NCBI GenBank assembly: GCA_965207125.1
Contig: OZ242263.1
Coordinates: 62,001-126,000 of the forward strand
Reading direction: 5' to 3'
Origin: G965207125 sp965207125
Lineage (GTDB): Bacteria > Pseudomonadota > Alphaproteobacteria > Puniceispirillales > UBA1172
DNA length: 64,000 nucleotides
Shown: one piece after another, positions 42,524-50,364 of the stretch
How positions within the stretch are numbered: the first letter of the stretch is position 1
How the letters are laid out: the number at the start of each line of letters is the position of its first letter
Translations under genes and position numbers: made by a program
Notes under the pieces: generated by a model
Seen by the model: the letters and a program-made list of their open reading frames with translations, nothing else
Told to the model about the DNA's origin: nothing
The model's database searches: none

Positions 42524-42916
42524 GACAAAAACCGCATTGTCGGCATTGAACTTCACGGTTGGAAAAAGAGTGCTATTAATAAGTCTATTCCTCAAAGTAT
42601 TCACGATAAGATCGGCAACCGTTGCGTGGTGTTAGCAACAGGAAAGCCTGAAGTTGATCATAAGGATGGCCGCCGAGACGCCACTGGCACTGAGAAAAAA
42701 GACTTTCAACCATTGTCAAAGGCCGCCAATAATGCAAAGCGACAGCATTGCAAAGAGTGCCGCGCAACGGATAAGAGGTTTGACGCTAAATTACTGGGAT
42801 ATAGTGTAGGACAGGTTAAAGGTAATGGCGTATATGAAGGTTCTTGTGTTGGGTGCTATTGGTATGACCCATTTGTATTCAATCAAGAGGTTTCAAAGAA
42901 TCTGCGAGGCAAATAG
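42510..42916 (+). pseudogene. Type II HNH restriction endonuclease, frameshifted
   Basis: Starting at the ATG that overlaps the methylase end, the reading frame breaks at an A5 run (42527-42531) and stops at 42635. Adding one A to that run gives a continuous 135-residue protein: MTEIKTKNRIVGIELHGWKK and onward through KSIPQSIHDKIGNRC, CVVLATGKPEVDHKDGRRD and KRQHCKECRATDKRFDAK to CVGCYWYDPF. The VDHKDG core, NAK-RQ and paired C-x2-C motifs are those of an HNH/beta-beta-alpha-metal nuclease. The surviving second-frame piece is 42626-42916. A mutation or a sequencing error could explain the break; see findings. Confidence 0.8.
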
Positions 42917-43242
42917 TATATAAGCCTCTCTTTTAAGAGGTTGTATGCTTGTAAGCGATCTGGACGATCGGAGGGCGGATTTACCTGTCATGGCTTGCTC
43001 TCTGCCCATCAAATTGAACTTAAAAAGCGATCTATGGGAGGTACGCAACCTAGACAATAACGTCGGAGTATTTATCCGTGCGTTCACGGCCGCGTCGTTG
43101 CCTTAGGGGAAGGGGCGGTGCTTGAATGCGTTACCCCGTAGATTGTTAATAGGTTGGTCAAAACCTAATGATGAGTCTAAAGAAGATTTTGAACGAGATG
43201 ACGGATTTAAACGAGATGCTCGCGGTAGCCAATTTTGTTTGA
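42917..43242. other. Gene-free stretch after the R-M pair
   Basis: Between the endonuclease and the small membrane-protein gene I see no convincing coding frame. A short hairpin (CCTCT/AGAGG, 6-base loop, 42925-42940) just after the endonuclease stop could be a weak terminator, though no T-run follows. The remainder holds only short unsupported open frames, such as one from 43122 to 43340. Confidence 0.5.
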
Positions 43243-43542
43243 TTAGGCTTTATAAGCCAAATACAAGAAAATCGGCCCTGCTATCAGATCGCAGCCTATC
43301 CATATTGCTCTGGAAAAGGGAAGTGGAACCACAGGGTTGAACACAATAGCGATCAAGGCCAATGCCAAAAGCCAAGCACCTCTGTCTTTACCTAAAAACT
43401 TTTGACAGACCATATATGCAGCACAGCCACAAACAATGAATTGCAACAATGTATAATATCCCTCAGGCAAGGGCGCTATGGCAAGGAGAAGCATCACAGC
43501 AACAATGACTAGGATTTGGCGAGGTAGGGGGCTAAAGGTCAT
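43243..43542 (-). CDS. Small multi-helix membrane protein (DUF6804-like)
   Basis: The roughly 99-residue protein begins MTFSPLPRQI and holds four hydrophobic helices. Characteristic stretches are YYTLLQFIVCGCAAYMV, WLLALALIAIVFNPVVPLPF and WIGCDLIAGPIFLYLAY. It resembles small membrane proteins of a family of unknown function (DUF6804-like); that assignment is from memory of the pattern. An upstream in-frame ATG (43611) would add 23 mostly hydrophobic residues, and neither start has a clear ribosome site. It stands alone between the R-M remnants and the AbiE genes. Confidence 0.6.
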   Translation of the reverse strand: MTFSPLPRQILVIVAVMLLLAIAPLPEGYYTLLQFIVCGCAAYMVCQKFLGKDRGAWLLALALIAIVFNPVVPLPFSRAIWIGCDLIAGPIFLYLAYKA

Positions 43543-43752
43543 TTTGAGGTCCACCGTTAAGCTATAGGGAAATATCCCCTTGATGATAATAAAAAGCCTT
43601 ATTGACCACAAGAAAAATCATTTGTTGCCCTGTGATGGCAAAGCAAGCAACAGAATACTAGGCGGCGAGAATCCTACGGGCCGCGCTCTTACTGCATAAA
43701 CGAAGCAATCTATCTGATCTACTCAAGTGTTTCTGTGCGCTGGGTGATCTCT

Positions 43753-44790
43753 TCAACGCTGGTTGATCGCGGTCTCGGCGGTTTGGAGTTGCTCCATAAT
43801 CCAGTCAAAACTTGGCACGGTGCCAAATATCATTTCTTTCATCGCCTCATAGTCCCTCTCAATCACCTCACGCAGTTCTACTTGAGGCACGAGTTTAAGC
43901 GTTCCCGGCACTGCCTCCTCTAAGCATTTCCATGCTTGCCTGAAGGCGATGATATTATGCTCACGGACGGATTTGAGGAGTGCATGATCAGCGAGGGCGG
44001 CCTTGCCGGCCTCCTTCTCAGTCATCATGGCAACATCATAATAATGGCGTGCAATACGAGATCCTTCTTTGGGTAGGCGTTGCTCCCCACGATATCCGCA
44101 ATAAAAGCCATGCAGAATGAGCAACTTATCGAGATAGGTGCGCGCCGGTTCAATGACATGAAGGTTGGCAACTTCGAAAGGCCCATACTTTGTCATAGTC
44201 ATATTTCTTGCAATATAGGGCCTGATACTAGCAGTCGTATTGGGATCCAGTGCCGACCGTGCGCCAGCCTCAATTTTTACATGCGGCAACACGTAAGAAG
44301 ACTCCTCAGTGCTCTGATAAAGCGTTGGATATGAGACCAGCAATGTCTGTTGGTCTTTTTCATCTGACACGATGTGACAGTATTCACCAAAGATCGATTC
44401 CAGTGCAGGTGCGAGGATTCCTAAAACATAATCACTGCAAGCGGACTGGAGTTCTTCAAATAACTTTTTCCGCTTCTTACCTGACAACTCGCTGGAGTTT
44501 GTAGGGTCTTGCTCCGACTCAAAGCCAAGGTAATCTCGATAGACCACAATATCTATATCCTCAGAAAACCGGTTAATGAGTTCAAAAGCTTTCGAAAGTG
44601 CCGTCCCACCTTTGAATAAAAGCCGTGGATGCGTTTCTGGCAGGTGGTTGTAGAGCGCGTCCAGCACCCAGCAAACCCAAAAATCCTTTTCAATATGGTG
44701 GGTTTCTGTGTTGAGGTCACGTGCCGTCCTGTCAAATGCATCTTTTCGATCTTGCTCGGATAGGGCATAAAAACGTTCAAAATTATTCAT
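43753..44790 (-). CDS. abiEii: Nucleotidyltransferase toxin, AbiEii/AbiGii family
   Basis: A 345-residue nucleotidyltransferase-fold toxin of the type IV AbiE system. The catalytic motif FKGGTALSKAF is followed by FSEDIDIVV, giving the GG-T and D-x-D pattern. In characterised members the toxin modifies tRNA or other targets with nucleotides and is countered by AbiEi. The C-terminal half has the family GYRGEQRLPKEGSRIARHYYD segment. The ATG at 44790 overlaps the antitoxin stop by eight bases (ATGAATAA), so the two are coupled. The antitoxin gene upstream belongs to a tandem array. Confidence 0.85.
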   Translation of the reverse strand: MNNFERFYALSEQDRKDAFDRTARDLNTETHHIEKDFWVCWVLDALYNHLPETHPRLLFKGGTALSKAFELINRFSEDIDIVVYRDYLGFESEQDPTNSSELSGKKRKKLFEELQSACSDYVLGILAPALESIFGEYCHIVSDEKDQQTLLVSYPTLYQSTEESSYVLPHVKIEAGARSALDPNTTASIRPYIARNMTMTKYGPFEVANLHVIEPARTYLDKLLILHGFYCGYRGEQRLPKEGSRIARHYYDVAMMTEKEAGKAALADHALLKSVREHNIIAFRQAWKCLEEAVPGTLKLVPQVELREVIERDYEAMKEMIFGTVPSFDWIMEQLQTAETAINQR

Positions 44791-45397
44791 CACTAAGCCT
44801 CAGATTATGGGCGATTGTCGCGGCCCAGCCGGGCAGGTCAGCGCTGTTGCGAGCAAAGTCTTTTTTTATATAATCGGGCAATATGTATTGTAGCCTATCC
44901 GTAACACACTGATCGGAGCAGATCAGCGAACCAAGCCAGCGCAAGGCTTGCGCTACAGGCCTCGATCGTTTACCGTCCCACGCCATGACACGAGGCCCTG
45001 CGTGAGTTAAATAAATAGTGCGACCATCAACTTGGAGGGTTCGGGTCGCGCCATCGGTCACATAGCTTATCCGGGCAGGAACGGCGTTGGTCAATCCGTG
45101 GAGGTTAGCGGAGATGAATCCCCCTTTCATAATACGGACATTATCGCGGCGCGCGAGGGCGGCTGCAAATGAATCGATATCTGCTGGAGCCCAGTCTTCT
45201 AATATGTTGCTCATGCGTGGCCAGTCATAAAACCCTCGCCTAATTCGGCGCAAGTCGCCGCTCTTTACCAGACGTGATAAAGCTTGGTCCACAGCATCGC
45301 GGTTACCAAGATTGAAAAAATCCTTCGGGGTGCATACCCACTTGCCTCGCCCCCTCGCTCTTATGCGTCGCATGATTTTATCGCTGATTGTAGCCAT
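44783..45397 (-). CDS. abiEi: AbiEi-type antitoxin (DUF6088-like), copy 1, next to the toxin
   Basis: A 204-residue protein starting MATISDKIMRRIRARGRGKW. The N-terminal 60 residues form a winged-helix DNA-binding region (AVDQALSRLVKSGDLRRIRRGFYDW). The C-terminal part is the AbiEi antitoxin region (GARTL-like TRTLQVDG and HAGPRVMAWDGK). Antitoxins of this family neutralise the nucleotidyltransferase toxin and repress their own promoter. A GGAG ribosome site lies nine bases before ATG 45397, favoured over a TTG five codons upstream. It is the copy translationally coupled to the intact toxin. Confidence 0.85.
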   Translation of the reverse strand: MATISDKIMRRIRARGRGKWVCTPKDFFNLGNRDAVDQALSRLVKSGDLRRIRRGFYDWPRMSNILEDWAPADIDSFAAALARRDNVRIMKGGFISANLHGLTNAVPARISYVTDGATRTLQVDGRTIYLTHAGPRVMAWDGKRSRPVAQALRWLGSLICSDQCVTDRLQYILPDYIKKDFARNSADLPGWAATIAHNLRLSDE

Positions 45398-45431
45398 TTC
45401 ACTTATCTCCAATAACTGTATCCTAGTCAGA

Positions 45432-45460
45432 AATATAAATCTTTTTTATAACAAAGTCAA
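45432..45460 (-). promoter_or_regulatory. Promoter of AbiE copy 1
   Basis: On the minus strand TTGACT, 17 bases, TATATT, about 35 bases before the antitoxin ATG at 45397. This is an excellent sigma-70-type promoter. The same layout recurs before copy 2. Confidence 0.7.
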
Positions 45461-45494
45461 CTTCTTTTTTATGAAGAGGTTGTTTTGCCTAATG

Positions 45495-45545
45495 TTAATC
45501 TTCATTTGGCTCGGATAAGCCTAGAAAGCGTTCAAAACTATTCAT
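45495..45545 (-). pseudogene. AbiEii toxin stub, 16 codons, after antitoxin copy 2
   Basis: Reading from the ATG that overlaps the copy-2 antitoxin stop, the frame gives MNSFERFLGLSEPNED and then TAA. Its start matches the toxin start MNNFERFYALSEQDRKD. It keeps the overlap ATGAATA with the antitoxin, so it could be translated as a 16-residue peptide. Confidence 0.75.
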
Positions 45546-46152
45546 CACTAAGCCGCAACTTATCGACGATTGCTGCAGCCCAACGAGGGAGTTCAATGCT
45601 GTTACGAATAAGGTCTTTTTTCACGTGATTAGGTAATTCGCGCTGTAGTGTATCCGCAACCCACTGTTCGGAGGCGAGGGTTGGGCCAAGCCAGCGCAAG
45701 GCTTGCACCACAAACCCCGATTTTTTATTGGCCCATACCATGACACGAGACCCGGCGTGGCGCAGATGAAGGGTGTGACCATCAATCTTGAGAGTTCGGC
45801 TCGCACCATTGGTCACATAGCTTAGCTTAGTAGCCACAGTGGTAGTTAATCCAAGACGGTTAGCGGCGATGAGTCCATCATCCATGATGCGGACAGTGTC
45901 GCGGCGCTCGAGGGCGGCGATAATCAAGTCGAGATCAGCCGGCTCCCAGCATTTTGATTGAGTGTTGATACGCGGTAGATCGTAAAACCCTTGCCCAATA
46001 CGGCGCAAATCGCTGCTCTGTACTAAACGCGATAAAGCTTGGTTCACGGCGGCGCGGCTACCAAAACTGCTAAAATCCCTTGGGTTGCATACCCATTTTC
46101 CTCGCCCCTTTGCTTTCATGTATTGCATGATTTTATCGTTGATCGAGATCAT
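45538..46152 (-). CDS. AbiEi-type antitoxin (DUF6088-like), copy 2, without toxin
   Basis: A 204-residue paralogue of the antitoxin at 44783, the same length and aligned end to end (MISINDKIMQYMKAKGRGKW at the start, KLRLSDE at the end). It differs at many positions, for example ATKLSYVTNGAS in place of PARISYVTDGAT, so the duplication is not recent. The frame is intact. Its own promoter lies upstream (46186-46214) and it is followed by a 16-codon toxin stub instead of a toxin. Possible roles are a stand-alone antitoxin that neutralises related toxins, or an extra repressor; both are inference. Confidence 0.8.
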   Translation of the reverse strand: MISINDKIMQYMKAKGRGKWVCNPRDFSSFGSRAAVNQALSRLVQSSDLRRIGQGFYDLPRINTQSKCWEPADLDLIIAALERRDTVRIMDDGLIAANRLGLTTTVATKLSYVTNGASRTLKIDGHTLHLRHAGSRVMVWANKKSGFVVQALRWLGPTLASEQWVADTLQRELPNHVKKDLIRNSIELPRWAAAIVDKLRLSDE

Positions 46153-46185
46153 TTTACTTGTTCCAGCAATTATATATTAGTCAGT

Positions 46186-46214
46186 AAAATACTTTATTTT
46201 TCTAACAATGTCAA
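46186..46214 (-). promoter_or_regulatory. Promoter of AbiE copy 2
   Basis: On the minus strand TTGACA, 17 bases, TATTTT, ending about 34 bases before the ATG at 46152. The -35 is a perfect consensus. In copy 3 the same region is recognisable but its -35 has decayed to TTAATA. Confidence 0.7.
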
Positions 46215-46244
46215 TTTTTTTTAGATAGGTTATTTTGCTTAATG

Positions 46245-46295
46245 TTAACCTTCATTTGGCTCAAACAAGGCCAGAAAGCGCTCTACACTATTCAT
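46245..46295 (-). pseudogene. AbiEii toxin stub, 16 codons, after antitoxin copy 3
   Basis: From an ATG equivalent to the toxin start, the frame reads MNSVERFLALFEPNEG and stops at TAA. It aligns with the stub after copy 2 and with the intact toxin start, showing that the truncation point was inherited. Confidence 0.7.
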
Positions 46296-46814
46296 CACTA
46301 AGCCTCAGATTATGAGCAATTGTCGCGGCTCAGCCGGGCAAGTCAGCGGACCAAGCCAGTGCAAGGCTAGCGCTACGAGTTCCGATTTATCGTGCCGCGC
46401 CATGACACGAGCCCCCGTGTGAGCCAGACCAATAGTATGCCCACCAATTTGGAGGGTTAGGGCCTCATCATCGGTCACGTAGCTTATTTGGGCGGGAACG
46501 GCGTTGGTCAATCCGTGGAAGTTAGCGGAGATGGAACCCTCTTTTATAATACGGACATTATCGCGGTGCGCGAGGGCGGCGACAAACAAATCTATATCTG
46601 CTGGAGCCCAGTCGTCCAATATAGTGCTCATGCGTGGCTAGTCGTAAAACCCTTGCCCAATACGGCGCAAATCGCTGCTCTGTACTAAACGCGATAAAGC
46701 TTGGTTCACGGCGGCGCGGCTACCAAAACCGCTAAAATCCCTTGGGGTTCATACCCATTTTCCTCGCCCCTTTGCTTTCATGTATTGCATGATTTTATCG
46801 TTGATCGAGATCAT
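46288..46814 (-). pseudogene. AbiEi-type antitoxin, copy 3, inactivated
   Basis: Aligned with copies 1 and 2 it carries three lesions. Cys22 has become TGA (46749-46751), Trp59 has become TAG (46638-46640), and 88 bases are deleted in the C-terminal third, shifting the frame. The first 60 codons match copy 2 and the middle matches copy 1 (DDWAPADIDLFVAALAHRDN), so it looks like a recombinant. The remaining open segment is 46305-46631. Confidence 0.8.
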
Positions 46815-46890
46815 TTTACTTATCCCAGCAATTATATTAGTCAGTAAAATACTTTATTTTTCTGACAATATTAAGCTCTTTTTAGCTAGG

Positions 46891-46956
46891 TTATTTTGTT
46901 GAATGTTCATCTTCATTTGGCTCGGACAAGGCCAGAAAGCACTCAAAGTTATTCAG
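46891..46956 (-). pseudogene. Fourth AbiEii toxin-start remnant
   Basis: The minus strand reads CTG where the toxin ATG should be, then NNFECFLALSEPNEDEHSTK and a stop. About 30 bases to its right still resemble the antitoxin end, then the similarity ceases near 46990. This marks the far edge of the tandem array. Confidence 0.65.
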
Positions 46957-47022
46957 CGGTAAGTCACAGATTATTGCTATCTGATTAAATGGCTCAATCC
47001 GATTGGCAACTTGGCGGCTGGG

Positions 47023-48084
47023 TTAGGGGCGAGCACTGGCGGCGATTTTCTGCTTAACCTCATCCGCTAGGCGCATAATTGACGCTTGATCGAGGGTATC
47101 GGCTGTCAAAATACCAAGATCCTTGGTCTTATGCCGATGGCCCACCCGATCATAAGAGGGGTCATAATGATGCGTGATCAGTGATGAAACAAGATTCTCC
47201 CATTCCTGTTTGGCAATAAAATCCTGCCATGTATCCCGCAATTCGTGGCTATGGCGTTGCCTCATGCTATCGATGAAGTGCTTAAGATGGGCAGGCTCAT
47301 CAATAATGTTTCGGTAATTGCGTATGATAAACTCAACGCGTTGGGGCAGGGGGAGCGCAACGCCAACCCTAGGCGCGCGCGTCATCACACTCCATAACGG
47401 AGCAGGGATATGCAATGCGCCGACCTTGCTACTTTCGGCCTCAAGAAGCACGGGCTGGCTTAAATCTAGACGTGATAAAGAGACGTAAAGTTGGCTTTCA
47501 AACATCCTTTGTGATGGTTGAGCTGTGCCGGGCAATGCTCCTAATAAGGATCCTCTGTGATTTGCTAATCCTTCAAGATCAATAGCTTGAAATCCGTTTT
47601 TAATGTATTGTTTGATTATCTCCGTTTTTCCTGACCCGGTTCTGCCTTGCAAAATCACGCATTGTAAGCTCTTAGCTTTTTCGGCAATGGATTCGGTTAA
47701 ATCATTTCGATAACGCTTATAGCCGCCCTCAAGAACAAAAACCTTCCAGCCTATTTCTGACAAGATTCGTGCTAAGGCCTCCGAGCGTTGCCCACCCCGC
47801 CAGCAGTAAATTAACGGCGACCAAGTATTGGGTTTGTCGGCTAGCGCTGTTTGGAGATAACCCGCGATATTCACGCTGATTAATGCCGCCCCATGCCGTC
47901 TTGCGGCGAAGGGCGATATTTTTTTGTGCATAGTGCCAACCTCAGCACGCTGTGCGTCGTCGAGCACCGGCAGGTTGATCGCTCCATCAATATGATCATG
48001 GTGATATTCGGCAGGGCTTCGAACATCTATAATGCTGTCAAAATCTTTATCCCACTCGGTTGTTCTGATAATCGGCGCACCCAT
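47023..48084 (-). CDS. selU: tRNA 2-selenouridine synthase
   Basis: A 353-residue protein (also called MnmH). The N-terminal rhodanese domain has the catalytic cysteine in YCWRGGQRSEA near residue 94. The C-terminal P-loop domain has GRTGSGKTEI near residue 147. Known role: it replaces sulfur by selenium in 2-thiouridine at the wobble position of Lys, Glu and Gln tRNAs, using selenophosphate. The start codon lies nine bases after the SelD-fusion stop, so the selenium donor and user are co-transcribed. The length matches the family (350-370). Confidence 0.92.
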   Translation of the reverse strand: MGAPIIRTTEWDKDFDSIIDVRSPAEYHHDHIDGAINLPVLDDAQRAEVGTMHKKISPFAARRHGAALISVNIAGYLQTALADKPNTWSPLIYCWRGGQRSEALARILSEIGWKVFVLEGGYKRYRNDLTESIAEKAKSLQCVILQGRTGSGKTEIIKQYIKNGFQAIDLEGLANHRGSLLGALPGTAQPSQRMFESQLYVSLSRLDLSQPVLLEAESSKVGALHIPAPLWSVMTRAPRVGVALPLPQRVEFIIRNYRNIIDEPAHLKHFIDSMRQRHSHELRDTWQDFIAKQEWENLVSSLITHHYDPSYDRVGHRHKTKDLGILTADTLDQASIMRLADEVKQKIAASARP

Positions 48085-48093
48085 GGCGGTTTC

Positions 48094-50352
48094 TCAATCG
48101 CTGACCTTAATCAGACCGCCCGTGCTATCACTGATCTCGCCGATAATGGCCGCCTCTATACCGCCCCGGCGCAAATCATCTAACGCTTTACTAGCGTATC
48201 GGGCCGGCATCGCGGCCAATAACCCGCCACTGGTTTGTGGGTCATTGAGAATAGCCACCGCATTACCCTCTGTGGTTTCATCAAGAAAATCCACGGCGGC
48301 CATGTTATCAGGGGTGATTGATGAGAGGATGCCTTGGGCTGCAAGGTTTGCCGTGCCTTCAATCATTGGAATATTTGAGAAATTGATCGTGGCCGATAAA
48401 TGCTCTGTTCCATCAATTTTCCCTCTATCGAGCATCGAGCGACAATGCCGCAATAACCCAAAACCTGTGATGTCGGTCATGGTTGTAGACGCATGTTTGC
48501 CTAAAATCTGTGCGGCGGCATGGTTAGATTGCGCCATGACTTTGGTTGCTTTTTCTACCATCTCGCCAATATCTAGATTCCGCCGTTGATGATAAGCCGC
48601 CATGGTTAGACCGACTCCCAAGGGTTTTGTTAGAATCAACGCGTCTCCCTTGGCGGGTAGTTGGGTTTTGAGGTCTTTTTTTCTCAAGCCGGTGGCGGCG
48701 ACGCCGATGTGCAAAGCATCACCGATCGTGGTATGCCCGCCGGTCAACACCGCACCATGTTCTGTGAGGGCGATTAAAATACCGGTTAAGACCTGTGTGA
48801 GGTCATCGCGTTGTATAGTGCGCGCCGCACGGGGAAGGGTTATGATGATTTGGGCCGCCAGCGGCTTGGCGTGACTCGCGAACAGGTCGCTCAGGGCGTG
48901 GAGCGTGGCTATTCGGCCGAGAAGAAAAGCATCATCGATAATTGCTGAGATCTGATCAACCGACTGAACGAGGACATGGTTCTCCGCATCCTTCGGCATC
49001 TCGAGATCAGCGGCGTCTTCGTTTATGCTTCGCTTGAATTTCCCGATTTTGAGATCAGGCCTTAAGGTATCGGCGAGCAGAAAAGAATCATCTAGGGTGC
49101 TGGCAAGCGTTTTCCATCCGGTTTTTGACCCGCAGCCAAAGCACTGCATTGGTTTGAATGCAGAATCATCGGGGGTATGGAACCTTTGAGCCAGCGGCGC
49201 TAGAGGGGCGTCGGGCATTGGGGTGAGATCCGAGAATCGGCGGATAAAACGCCTGTCTATCGATTCTTTCAGGCGCCAGGCCCATCTGCTTTCCGGCAGG
49301 GCTATATTGCCCCGGATGGGTATAGCTTTACCGCCACCGGTGCCAATCAAGGCGAGGTATTTGTGTTGTGGTGTCCATTGTTTGGCGGATTGCTCAAGAA
49401 TTTCACGTCGTAAATTTCTGGCGAGAACAGGGCCGGCTCGAACGGCGAAAACACCCGCCTTGGCGCGAGGTTCGCTCATGATTCCAGCAATATCACCAGC
49501 GGCAAAAACGCTGTTATGCGAAAGGCTCATCAGCGTGTCATTCACGGCGATAAATCCGCGTGCATCCGTCGCGAGTCCTGATGAGGCGAACCATGACGGT
49601 GCGCTCGCGCCGGTCGCGAGCAAAGTCATATCAGAGGCGACTGGGTCGTGGTTGTCTAAAATAACGTCTGACTCGGTGATCAAGCGCGCGGGAGCGTTTA
49701 GCAAAACCTTGATGTTACGGTCTTGGCAAGCCTTGAGCAAAAGAGATGAAGCGCGAGGGGTGAACTCATCTGCGAGTCTTTCGCCGAGGTGTATCAAGGT
49801 GATCGAGGTTTCGGTCTGCCTTTCGATATTAAGGCGATGGTTTAACGCGAGGGCCACCTCTGTCCCAGCGATCCCGCCTCCAATAATCGTGAGGGATTGT
49901 TTTTTCAGGTGGTTGTCTATGATCGGCGTGATGCGTGAGATCAGCTGCGGTACCGGCTTGACGGGCGTTGCGTGTTGTGCTGCGCCTTCAATCGCATCTA
50001 TTGCCGGAGACGAGCCGGTATTGACCGACAGCCAATCATAGGAAAGGGGAGGGCGATCTTTGAAAAAAACCTTCTTTTCATCAGCGTTAAGTCCGACGGC
50101 CTGAGCATGGATGAAATGAACACCTGCGTATTTTGCGAGATGAGCCAGATCGACCATGGATTCGCGTGCTGTATATTTCCCTTCGATAAATCCAGGCAGC
50201 ATCCCTGAGTAGGGCGTTAAAATATCCTGACAGACAAGGGTGACACGCAACCCTTCGATGGGCGCCATAGCCAGTGATTCTAGGACGAATATCTGGGCGT
50301 GCCCGCCGCCGAGTAAAACAAGATGAGCGATGTCTGATGCATTATTTTTCAT
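48094..50352 (-). CDS. selD: Fusion of FAD/NAD(P) oxidoreductase and selenophosphate synthetase SelD
   Basis: A 752-residue bifunctional protein. Residues 1-370 are a pyridine-nucleotide disulfide oxidoreductase domain of the NDH-2-like type: HLVLLGGGHAQIFVL as N-terminal dinucleotide fold, TIIGGGIAGTEVALAL as the second, and VFAAGDIAGI near residue 300. Residues about 400-752 are SelD, making selenophosphate from selenide and ATP. The SelD active site CFGCGSK keeps the nucleophilic Cys and the Lys. It uses cysteine codons, not selenocysteine, and the second Cys of the E. coli motif (C-G-C-K) is Ser here. Such fusions are known in several bacteria. An AAGGA ribosome site precedes the ATG. Confidence 0.9.
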   Translation of the reverse strand: MKNNASDIAHLVLLGGGHAQIFVLESLAMAPIEGLRVTLVCQDILTPYSGMLPGFIEGKYTARESMVDLAHLAKYAGVHFIHAQAVGLNADEKKVFFKDRPPLSYDWLSVNTGSSPAIDAIEGAAQHATPVKPVPQLISRITPIIDNHLKKQSLTIIGGGIAGTEVALALNHRLNIERQTETSITLIHLGERLADEFTPRASSLLLKACQDRNIKVLLNAPARLITESDVILDNHDPVASDMTLLATGASAPSWFASSGLATDARGFIAVNDTLMSLSHNSVFAAGDIAGIMSEPRAKAGVFAVRAGPVLARNLRREILEQSAKQWTPQHKYLALIGTGGGKAIPIRGNIALPESRWAWRLKESIDRRFIRRFSDLTPMPDAPLAPLAQRFHTPDDSAFKPMQCFGCGSKTGWKTLASTLDDSFLLADTLRPDLKIGKFKRSINEDAADLEMPKDAENHVLVQSVDQISAIIDDAFLLGRIATLHALSDLFASHAKPLAAQIIITLPRAARTIQRDDLTQVLTGILIALTEHGAVLTGGHTTIGDALHIGVAATGLRKKDLKTQLPAKGDALILTKPLGVGLTMAAYHQRRNLDIGEMVEKATKVMAQSNHAAAQILGKHASTTMTDITGFGLLRHCRSMLDRGKIDGTEHLSATINFSNIPMIEGTANLAAQGILSSITPDNMAAVDFLDETTEGNAVAILNDPQTSGGLLAAMPARYASKALDDLRRGGIEAAIIGEISDSTGGLIKVSD

Positions 50353-50364
50353 ATCGTCCTTATG

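Larger units (their letters stand above)
44740..46990 (-). repeat. Tandem array of AbiE units (antitoxin plus toxin start), about 750-bp period
   Basis: Reading on the minus strand, the block promoter-antitoxin-toxin start occurs in series. The toxin-type ATG positions are 44790, 45545 and 46295, with a degenerate fourth (CTG) at 46956. Spacings are 755, 750 and 661 bases; the last is shorter because copy 3 lost 88 bases. Only the unit at 44790 continues into a full toxin. The homology runs through the antitoxin, the promoter and the first 16 toxin codons, then stops at the same place in each extra copy. The array therefore arose by duplication of one segment. Confidence 0.85.

Noticed and set aside
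43122..43340. Short 72-codon open frame between the R-M pair and the membrane protein
   Set aside because: It is polar and low in information, with no ribosome site or similarity I recognise, and overlaps the membrane-protein gene.
49223..50041. Plus-strand frame of 272 codons inside the selD fusion
   Set aside because: It mirrors the oxidoreductase domain coding sequence and has no recognisable motif or ribosome site.
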